Source: Pseudomonadota bacterium
GTDB taxonomy: Bacteria; Pseudomonadota; Alphaproteobacteria; Paracaedibacterales; CAIULA01
DNA: 5,505 nt
NCBI GenBank assembly: GCA_021804455.1
Contig: JAJZHT010000088.1
Span: 1-5,505, forward strand
Direction of reading: 5' to 3'
The translations under genes were made by a program, and so were the position numbers. Shown piece after piece: positions 1 to 5,505 of the stretch. Position 1 is the first letter of the stretch. Each line of letters opens with the position of its first letter. The notes under the pieces are model-generated. The model was not told where the DNA came from. It did not search any database and was given only the letters and a program-made list of their open reading frames with translations.

Positions 1-1097
1 TCGTATTAAGCTTGATCTTAATAGGGGTTGTGTGGTTGACACAGTCTTTAAGATTCATCGAAATTATTGTTAACCATAATATTTCTTTAGGGGAATATTT
101 ATCGTTAGTCGTCTGTTTAATTCCAGACCTCTTGGTGATTATTCTGCCCATTTGTTTGTTAATTGCTGGATTATATGTTTACCATAAACTTAAGATGAAT
201 CACGAGTTGCATGTTTTTGGGGCTCTGGGTCTAAGTCCTATGCAGATGGCGCGCCCTCTGTTGATTTTGGGTAGTATCGTTACCGTATGCCTTTACGTAA
301 TGAATCTCTATTTAACGCCCCTTTCTTTTAAAAAGTTTCGCAATCAGGAACACCAAATCAAAAATCAATTTTCCCTTTCATGGATTCGTGAAGGCGCCTT
401 TAATTCCATTAAGGGAATTACCCTATACATCCGAGAACGCGGTAAGAACGGTGAGCTTAAGGGGGTTTTCATCCATAACCCTCAAGCTAAGGATAATACC
501 TTTCAAACGCAAAAGGGGCATCCTTATACAATTATTGCGGATTCTGGCTTAATAGAGAAAACAGGGGAAGAATTATTTGTTACTTTAAAAAATGGAATAA
601 GGCAGGAGGTGGATCCATCAACCCGTAGAATTTCAGAATTTTCTTTTGAAGTTTTAAAGTATGCTCTGCCTCTAACGTCGGGGACGAATGAAACACGGAC
701 AGCAAAGCCTTATGAAAAGTCTTTAACAGAACTTTTGAATCCTGCTGCAGGTATTCAACCCACTTTAGCCAGTCGCATGCGAATCGAGGCTCATCAAAGG
801 CTTCTAACGCCATGGGTTGCTCTAACCAACAGTTTAATATCTTCTGCTTTTATGGTAACGGGAAGTTTTAAACGACGGGAAGGACGTTATAAGATCTTAC
901 TCGCTTCTTTACTGGCATTTGTTTTGCAAAGCGGATTGTTGGTCTTGTTAAATCTAAGTACTCATTATTCTTTTACCATTAATCTAGCTTATGGATTGAT
1001 GGTTTTTATGATTTTGGGGTTGATGGCCTTTTTAAAATTTTTCTCCGGGGGAGGCTTGTCTTATTCTTTGATATCGAAGCCAGTTTTTAAAGGATAG
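1..1097 (+). CDS. lptF: LptF, inner-membrane permease subunit of the LPS export ABC transporter (5' partial)
   Basis: LptF pairs with LptG to form the membrane part of the LptB2FG transporter, which pulls lipopolysaccharide out of the inner membrane and passes it to LptC/LptA. The reading frame is open to the window edge (first whole codon at 3), so the true start lies upstream; the TTG at 12 is only an internal codon. About 20 N-terminal residues seem to be missing compared with the usual 365-390. Numbering from that TTG, I see the end of TM1 (1-20), TM2 (about 28-57), TM3 (83-105), a periplasmic beta-jellyroll region (about 110-230), and TM4-6 (266-283, 295-316, 322-344). The block after residue 255, RMRIEAHQRLLTPW followed by a hydrophobic helix and GSFKRREGR, is a family hallmark. 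The gene lies 4 bases before lptG in a clear lpt operon. The main alternative, a second LptG-type paralogue, is unlikely because a true LptG follows. Confidence 0.93.
   Translation, partial: VLSLILIGVVWLTQSLRFIEIIVNHNISLGEYLSLVVCLIPDLLVIILPICLLIAGLYVYHKLKMNHELHVFGALGLSPMQMARPLLILGSIVTVCLYVMNLYLTPLSFKKFRNQEHQIKNQFSLSWIREGAFNSIKGITLYIRERGKNGELKGVFIHNPQAKDNTFQTQKGHPYTIIADSGLIEKTGEELFVTLKNGIRQEVDPSTRRISEFSFEVLKYALPLTSGTNETRTAKPYEKSLTELLNPAAGIQPTLASRMRIEAHQRLLTPWVALTNSLISSAFMVTGSFKRREGRYKILLASLLAFVLQSGLLVLLNLSTHYSFTINLAYGLMVFMILGLMAFLKFFSGGGLSYSLISKPVFKG
1089..1094 (+). promoter_or_regulatory. Ribosome binding site for lptG
   Basis: AAAGGA lies 7 bases before the ATG at 1102 and overlaps the last codons of lptF. 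It supports this ATG as the lptG start and suggests that ribosomes finishing lptF can load directly onto lptG. Confidence 0.7.
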
Positions 1098-1101
1098 ATC
1101 G

Positions 1102-2208
1102 ATGTTTTTTTTCTTGGGATCGACTTTAAATCGGTATTTTTGCAGAAATTTTTTCTTTTGGTTGGTGGTCAGCCTTGCCGTTATTTTATCAGTGGTGAGT
1201 TTGTTTGAGGCGATTGAATTGTTGCGTCGCTCTGTAAGCCGTCCGGGTATTCCCTTATGGCTTATTAGTGAAATGGTTCTTTTAAAAATCCCCTTTCATG
1301 TCAATTCTTTGCTTCCTTTTATCAGTTTTTTTGCCGTTTTATTGAGTTTATGGCGGCTGAATCAAAACCAGGAGATTCTATCCGCAAGGGCAGCAGGATT
1401 ATCGATATGGCAGTTGGTGGGGGGATTAAGTGGCGCTGTGGGATTGCTATACGCTGTTTATCTTTTTTTAATGAACCCGGTTGGTTCAGCGCTGTTGGGG
1501 CGTTATGCGCAATTAGACCAGATTTATTTTTCCCACTCGGCAAATTTACTGTCTGTTTCTGCCCATGGGTTGTGGTTATGTGAAACAAGCCCTAATAAAA
1601 GAACAATTATTCATGCAAAAAGTTTTGATTTAAAAGACAATCGATTTTCTGACGTTACTTTTTATGATTTTGATAACCGAGGGAGTTTTACAGATCGGGT
1701 GGACGCTCAACAGGGGCAATTGTTGGATGAGAAATGGTACTTGGAACACGTTCATCATTGGCATAAAAAAGATCAATCGCAATCTTCTGAGCCTTCTTTT
1801 TCCCGTGAAACGGATCTTTCCCTTGACAAAATTGAGGATAATTATGCCGCACCAGAAACACTTTCATTCTGGCAAATACCCGATTTTATCAAGATACTTC
1901 GCAAAACGGGCCTTTCCTCTGTTCGTTATCAACTGTATTGGCACAAGCAAATTGCCAAAATAGGGTTAATGGTTTCGATGACATTTTTAGCAACGTTGTT
2001 TTGTCTGCAACCAACACGATACCGTCACACTTCCTATTTGTTGGGAGGAGGTGTTCTTTTAGGTTTTATTATTTATTTCTTGTCGGATATTATCTATGCT
2101 CTTGGTTTAGCTGAAAAAGTTCCCATGTTACTTTCTGTCTGGGCGGTGCCTTTGGTCACTATGATGGTGAGTACCACCTGTTTGCTTCATCTTGAGAATC
2201 CTTCATGA
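1102..2208 (+). CDS. lptG: LptG, inner-membrane permease subunit of the LPS export ABC transporter
   Basis: LptG is the partner of LptF in the LptB2FG complex that extracts LPS from the inner membrane using ATP hydrolysed by LptB. The protein is 368 residues, normal for the family. TM1 lies at about 16-38 and is followed by the typical FEAIELLRR segment. TM2 (about 64-85) leads into the cytoplasmic coupling region QNQEILSARAAGLS (88-101), which is expected to contact LptB. TM3 spans about 105-128, the periplasmic jellyroll domain about 135-255, and TM4-6 about 284-303, 312-332 and 342-362. The LSFWQIPDFI block (254-263), the YQLYWHK motif (277-283) and the late ALG..EKVP segment are LptG-like and separate it from LptF. 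A His- and Ser-rich stretch (218-235) in the periplasmic domain looks like a variable loop. The start has a good Shine-Dalgarno site, and the stop overlaps the lptD start. Confidence 0.95.
   Translation: MFFFLGSTLNRYFCRNFFFWLVVSLAVILSVVSLFEAIELLRRSVSRPGIPLWLISEMVLLKIPFHVNSLLPFISFFAVLLSLWRLNQNQEILSARAAGLSIWQLVGGLSGAVGLLYAVYLFLMNPVGSALLGRYAQLDQIYFSHSANLLSVSAHGLWLCETSPNKRTIIHAKSFDLKDNRFSDVTFYDFDNRGSFTDRVDAQQGQLLDEKWYLEHVHHWHKKDQSQSSEPSFSRETDLSLDKIEDNYAAPETLSFWQIPDFIKILRKTGLSSVRYQLYWHKQIAKIGLMVSMTFLATLFCLQPTRYRHTSYLLGGGVLLGFIIYFLSDIIYALGLAEKVPMLLSVWAVPLVTMMVSTTCLLHLENPS
2205..2208 (+). promoter_or_regulatory. ATGA stop/start overlap of lptG and lptD
   Basis: The lptD ATG (2205-2207) overlaps the lptG TGA (2206-2208). 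Only a weak GAG (2194-2196) precedes it as a ribosome site, so lptD translation probably depends on re-initiation by ribosomes finishing lptG. The coupling is inferred from the layout; the overlap itself is seen directly. Confidence 0.75.
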
Positions 2209-4493
2209 AACAATTGATTTACAGTTTTGTTTTTACGGTTATTCTTTCTTCAGGAGGGGGGGCAGAATCCTGGAAAGAAAATCCCATTTATCTTGAATCT
2301 GACCAGGTTATTTATGACCAAAAAACGGAAACTCTGACAGCCAAAGGTAACGTTCACATTCGACAGTATAGCGATGCCCAGGAAGGATGGCGGCATATCT
2401 ATGCCGATGTGGTGGAATACCAAATGCCCACATCCTTTGATCCAAAAAATACCAGCAAAATTAAAGCGTGGGGTAAAGTGCGTTTTCATGAACCATCAGG
2501 AGACCTTTGGCAAACGGATTCTTTAGAATTTAAGGATACTTTTGCAGAGGGTCGGATTGGTCCTTTATTTTTGCTGACAAAGGATGAGAGTCGTCTTTTT
2601 GCGCAAGAAAGTAATCTTATTAACGCCAATACAACTCATTTTTCTAAAGTTTCTTATTCTCCTTGTAAGGTTTGTGTCAAAAGTTATTGCAGACCCGAAG
2701 AAGAAATAAAACCTTTATGGCAGATAAAAGCTGAGAAAGTTACGCACGATCAGGACCAGCAAAAAGTCACTTACCGTAACGCACGTTTGGAAATAAAAGG
2801 TGTTCCTGTCGTTTATTTGCCTTATTTTTCCCATCCTGATCCTAAGGTGAAACGAAAATCAGGTTTGCTTTTCCCCACCTATGGGGCAAGCAAAGATTTA
2901 GGGTTTCATGTCAGCTTGCCTGTTTATTACACCATTGCTCCTAACCGTGATTTAACCTTAACGCCCATTATTACCACCAAGCAAGGGGGCGTTATCGTTG
3001 GAGAATATAGACACCGTTTTTATGATGGCGATGCCCGGTTAGCCGGTAGCTATACGCACTCTCAAAAAACTCTTCCGAACGCTCCTCCCGTTTTGAACGG
3101 GCCTCGTTCACCAAAACCCGATCGTTGGCATATGGCGGCTCAAACACGATATGATTTAAGTGAGCAGTGCCGTCTAAGAACGGATATAAATCGGGCCAGT
3201 GATACGACTTATTTAACGCGTTATCCTATTAATCGGCAGAATCCCAGTTTTATTACTGCGAAGAATTTAACATCAACTGTGGGTTTAGAGCAATTTAGAG
3301 AGGATAGTTATTGGGGAGTGCAAGGATTGAGTTTTCAAACCGATGCGCCCAAGACAACCCCCCTTGTCCTGCCTTTGGTACGTTTCCATCATCAACAAGA
3401 CCCTGATCGCTGGGGAGGAATTTTGTCAACCGAGGCTCATTTCTTGTCTCTATCGCGACAAATGCCTGTGGCGGGTAAGCAGGCCACGCAAATGCAACGT
3501 TTATCGGGTGGCGTTTATTGGAAACGACGTTATCTGGCGCACCATGGTCATCTAATAACATTCCAGATGGGAAGCCGGGCGGATGGCTATTATACGCGTC
3601 ATTATCAACCTTCGGCTTCTGTTTCAACACACTCTGTGGAAAAAATAACCGGTCGCCTTTTCCCTCAGGCCAGTATCGATTGGCGCTATCCTTTAATAGC
3701 CAACTTCTCAACGTCAAGTTGGATTGTTCAGCCTATGGCAACCGTTATAACCAGTCCAACTTTACAAAATAAAAATATTCCCAACGAAGATTCTACACTT
3801 TTTGAACTGGATGACACCAATTTGTTTTTTGATAATCGATTTAATGGGCGGCTTGATCGTGTTGATGGAGGACATCGTGCTGTTTATGGATTTGATAACG
3901 AGATTGCGTTGCCTAATCAAAGAAGGGTGTCTCTTTTCTTAGGCCAAAGCCGTCGTTTAGACCATCGACAAATGGTTCCCCAAGGGATGGGAGAGGATCG
4001 AACCCAATCAGATTATATTGGTCGTCTGAAAGTTCGACCTGTCTCGTGGTTGACGGGACGTTATCGAGTGGGCATCCAACCTAAAAAAAGATACCCAAGA
4101 TACTCCGAATTAGGAATGTGTCTGGGTGAAAAAAAATTACAATTTGATATAGGACATGTTTATTTACATAAGGTTGAGACAGGCCAACAACAGGCCATTT
4201 CCCAAATGAATTGGCAACTTCGTACCTATTGGGCTGACAAATGGTGCTTGTCGTTTGCACAGATCAAAAACCTTAAGAAGGTGGTGGGAGCCGGATCGTT
4301 AGCCAGCTTTCTCTTGGCCAGTTACCAAGATGAGTGTTTTCAATTGGATGCAGGAATTTATAAAACTTCTTATCGTGATCGCGACATTAGGCCTGATTCA
4401 GGTGTTTTACTGCAACTGGTTTTCAGGAATCTTGGTTCTTTTGCGCCTTTGACGGCACCTAAATACCCCGGATCTATGTTAACAACTTTTTGA
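2205..4493 (+). CDS. lptD: LptD (OstA/Imp), outer-membrane LPS assembly barrel
   Basis: LptD receives LPS from the periplasmic LptA bridge and, with the lipoprotein LptE, inserts it into the outer leaflet of the outer membrane. The protein is 762 residues, within the usual 720-850. Residues 1-20 form a signal peptide (MKQ, then a hydrophobic core, then SGGGA before ESW) with likely cleavage after A20. Residues about 26-200 are the OstA/LptA-like jellyroll, opening with NPIYLESDQVIYD and continuing with LTAKGNVHI. The barrel begins with the strongly conserved YLPYFSHPDPKVKRKSG block (204-220) and runs to the C-terminal Phe. Cysteines lie at 154, 157 and 162 (SPCKVC and a nearby YC) and near the end at 711 (DEC), with others at 322, 639 and 681. 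This differs from the E. coli pattern, which has an early N-terminal Cys and an adjacent C-terminal CC pair. The DRDIRPD and FRNLG segments near the C-terminus are typical of alphaproteobacterial LptD. Confidence 0.95.
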   Translation: MKQLIYSFVFTVILSSGGGAESWKENPIYLESDQVIYDQKTETLTAKGNVHIRQYSDAQEGWRHIYADVVEYQMPTSFDPKNTSKIKAWGKVRFHEPSGDLWQTDSLEFKDTFAEGRIGPLFLLTKDESRLFAQESNLINANTTHFSKVSYSPCKVCVKSYCRPEEEIKPLWQIKAEKVTHDQDQQKVTYRNARLEIKGVPVVYLPYFSHPDPKVKRKSGLLFPTYGASKDLGFHVSLPVYYTIAPNRDLTLTPIITTKQGGVIVGEYRHRFYDGDARLAGSYTHSQKTLPNAPPVLNGPRSPKPDRWHMAAQTRYDLSEQCRLRTDINRASDTTYLTRYPINRQNPSFITAKNLTSTVGLEQFREDSYWGVQGLSFQTDAPKTTPLVLPLVRFHHQQDPDRWGGILSTEAHFLSLSRQMPVAGKQATQMQRLSGGVYWKRRYLAHHGHLITFQMGSRADGYYTRHYQPSASVSTHSVEKITGRLFPQASIDWRYPLIANFSTSSWIVQPMATVITSPTLQNKNIPNEDSTLFELDDTNLFFDNRFNGRLDRVDGGHRAVYGFDNEIALPNQRRVSLFLGQSRRLDHRQMVPQGMGEDRTQSDYIGRLKVRPVSWLTGRYRVGIQPKKRYPRYSELGMCLGEKKLQFDIGHVYLHKVETGQQQAISQMNWQLRTYWADKWCLSFAQIKNLKKVVGAGSLASFLLASYQDECFQLDAGIYKTSYRDRDIRPDSGVLLQLVFRNLGSFAPLTAPKYPGSMLTTF

Positions 4494-4508
4494 TAAAGCT
4501 GTATGAAA

Positions 4509-4514
4509 GGGAGG
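4509..4514 (+). promoter_or_regulatory. Ribosome binding site for nth; start choice ambiguous
   Basis: GGGAGG, within a purine run (AAAGGGAGGGGGG, 4506-4518), directly precedes nth. It is only 4 bases from the ATG at 4519, 10 from the ATG at 4525 and 13 from the ATG at 4528. The run could also pair in a shifted register, with even less spacing to 4519. The second ATG (4525) therefore has the more usual spacing, and the protein may start there, two residues shorter. No conserved residue depends on the choice. Confidence 0.6.
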
Positions 4515-4518
4515 GGGG

Positions 4519-5166
4519 ATGAAGATGATGAAACCAGAAGATGTGCAGGAGGTTTTTAAACGCTTTCAAAATGAGAATCCCGAACCCAAAACGGAATTGT
4601 TTTACACCAATCCCTATACTTTGCTGGTGGCGGTTGTTTTATCAGCGCAGGCGACCGACAAAGGAGTGAATAAAGCGACAACTTCCTTGTTTGCTAACGT
4701 TTCAACGCCCCAACAAATGTTAGAATTGGGGCTTGGGGGGTTGGCACGTTTTATTAAAACTATTGGCCTTTATAATAATAAGGCTAAAAATATTATGGCT
4801 TTATCGGAAATTTTGGTACGGAACCATCAGGGGCAGGTCCCTCAAACTCGTCAGGAATTAGAAGCCTTACCGGGAGTAGGGCATAAAACAGCCAACGTTG
4901 TTTTGAATGTGGCCTTTGGACAACCGGTTATAGCGGTCGACACCCACATTTTTCGTGTAGGCAATCGAACCGGTTTAGCGGCGGGGAAAACGGTAAAAGA
5001 AGTGGAGGAGAATCTAGAAAAAAGGGTTCCGCCGTGTTTTCGTTTGCACGCCCATCATTGGTTGATTTTACATGGACGGTATGTTTGTAAGGCCAAGAAA
5101 CCTTTATGTTACGATTGTCTTATAAAAGATTTATGTTGTTTTCCTGAAAAAAATCTTAAGATCTAA
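4519..5166 (+). CDS. nth: Endonuclease III (Nth), base-excision repair DNA glycosylase/AP lyase
   Basis: Nth removes oxidised pyrimidines such as thymine glycol from DNA and cuts the resulting abasic site by beta-elimination. It acts in the cytoplasm on the nucleoid. The 215 residues match the family (E. coli has 211). The N-terminal PEPKTELFY..NPYTLLVAVVLSAQATD segment (21-47) is typical. The helix-hairpin-helix motif is LPGVGHKTA (117-125), with the catalytic Lys at 123 and the catalytic Asp at 141 in VDTHIFRV. The [4Fe-4S] cluster ligands are C190, C197, C200 and C206, in the exact C-x6-C-x2-C-x5-C spacing; C207 is an extra neighbour. All key residues are present, so the enzyme should be active. 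It lies 25 bases after lptD on the same strand and probably shares its transcript. MutY is excluded by the short length and the lack of its C-terminal domain. Its tail overlaps the convergent gene by 11 bases. Confidence 0.96.
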   Translation: MKMMKPEDVQEVFKRFQNENPEPKTELFYTNPYTLLVAVVLSAQATDKGVNKATTSLFANVSTPQQMLELGLGGLARFIKTIGLYNNKAKNIMALSEILVRNHQGQVPQTRQELEALPGVGHKTANVVLNVAFGQPVIAVDTHIFRVGNRTGLAAGKTVKEVEENLEKRVPPCFRLHAHHWLILHGRYVCKAKKPLCYDCLIKDLCCFPEKNLKI

Positions 5167-5505
5167 CGCGATTCCACAAAAGGGGGCAAGGGGCCGGAAT
5201 TTTATGATGAGGCTCTAATGTCCATCGGTACGATCGTGAAAAAAAGTTGGTGTGGCTATGATCACGAATGCCAACATGTTGCCAATTTGGATAGACACGA
5301 TCCAAATATTCTTCCGATTGAGAAGGACCCCAAATGTGAAAAGGGCCAAAGGGATATAAGACTTTGTTTGTTACATGATCTTCTGGGATCCATTCTTTAG
5401 GGAATAATTTTCTGGCATGTTCCTCGGCATAAATGTAACGCCCCTCTTTTTTTTCACAGGTAAAGATTTCCAAATTAAGCAAGGGCATACCAAAATACCA
5501 ACCAG
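5156..5505 (-). CDS. Probable LicD/fukutin-family transferase, C-terminal fragment (5' partial)
   Basis: The frame is open to the window edge (GWYFG precedes the first internal Met at 5488), so only the last 115 residues are seen and the true start lies beyond 5505. The layout recalls the C-terminal half of LicD/fukutin (nucleotidyltransferase-like) proteins: a hydrophobic strand ending in a DIF-like motif (PLLNLEIFTCE), a Trp/Pro-containing segment (RKLFPKEWIPED), then YPFGPFHIWGPSQSEEYLDR and an aromatic YPNW, as in the family's fold-closing 'Y.FG....GP....YLDR.YG..W' pattern. The LEIF form replaces the more common DIF acidic residue with Glu. Known members transfer phosphocholine or similar phospho-groups to cell-surface glycans such as LOS or teichoic acid; the substrate here cannot be told. 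The N-terminal catalytic Asp-rich motif is outside the window. There is no signal peptide or membrane segment in the visible part. It converges on nth with an 11-base tail overlap. Recognition is from motif memory, so the family call is moderate and the function only inferred. Confidence 0.6.
   Translation of the reverse strand, partial: GWYFGMPLLNLEIFTCEKKEGRYIYAEEHARKLFPKEWIPEDHVTNKVLYPFGPFHIWGPSQSEEYLDRVYPNWQHVGIRDHSHTNFFSRSYRWTLEPHHKIPAPCPLLWNRVRS

Noticed and set aside
1322..1588. Overlapping open frames on both strands inside lptG (minus 1322-1588, plus 1350-1583).
   Set aside because: They are shadows of the lptG frame, which is continuous and has clear family motifs throughout.
3295..3717. 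140-codon open frame on the minus strand inside lptD.
   Set aside because: It lies opposite well-supported lptD coding sequence, shows no recognisable motif, and its composition is what antisense of the lptD frame would give.
4729..4740. Further G runs in nth and, similarly, in lptG (about 1419-1424) and lptF.
   Set aside because: They correspond to glycine codons in conserved or tolerant positions; no repeat unit or regular spacing suggests a functional element.
5147..5162. Palindrome ATCTTAAGAT (5153-5162) beside a run of seven A, a possible weak terminator for the minus-strand gene (T-run on that strand).
   Set aside because: The stem is only about 3-5 AT-rich pairs including a G-T wobble, too weak for a convincing intrinsic terminator; it may also be chance inside the nth end.
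5171..5200. Inverted repeat ATTCC ... GGAAT just after nth.
   Set aside because: Five pairs with a 20-base loop and no T-run after it, and it lies within the minus-strand coding sequence.
5218..5400. 60-codon plus-strand open frame after nth.
   Set aside because: It lies opposite the LicD-like frame, which is longer, open to the window edge and has family-like motifs; no ribosome site or recognisable motif supports the plus-strand frame.

Overview
The window looks like the chromosome of a Gram-negative bacterium, most likely an alphaproteobacterium with a moderately AT-rich genome. This rests on the style of the LptF, LptG and LptD proteins, for example the LptD block YLPYFSHPDPKVKRKSG and the LptG block around SFWQIPDFI, which I recognise as alphaproteobacterial. 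An intracellular or host-associated lineage would fit the base composition, but that is inference. The standard bacterial code is used: TAG, TGA and TAA all act as stops.

Positions 1-4493 hold three tightly packed plus-strand genes for lipopolysaccharide export: lptF (its start lies before the window), lptG and lptD. lptF and lptG are 4 bases apart, and lptG and lptD overlap by 4 bases (ATGA). LptF and LptG are the two inner-membrane subunits of the LPS-extracting ABC transporter. LptD is the outer-membrane barrel that places LPS on the cell surface. Both ends of the Lpt bridge are therefore encoded here, while LptA, LptB, LptC and LptE are not in the window.

Positions 4519-5166 hold nth (endonuclease III), on the same strand 25 bases after lptD and probably cotranscribed. 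Its catalytic Lys and Asp and all four iron-sulfur cysteines are present. In many proteobacteria the gene after lptD is surA; that is not the case here.

Positions 5156-5505 carry the C-terminal part of a convergent minus-strand gene, cut by the window edge. It resembles the LicD/fukutin family of phosphosugar or phosphocholine transferases, and its tail overlaps the tail of nth by 11 bases. If the call is right, a possible surface-glycan decorating enzyme sits next to LPS-export genes.

Coding density is almost complete, with no gene-free stretch over 30 bases. I found no RNA gene, mobile element, CRISPR array or convincing terminator, and no clearly new biological system. The items most worth checking are the LicD-like fragment, the LptD cysteine arrangement and the lptFGD-nth linkage.
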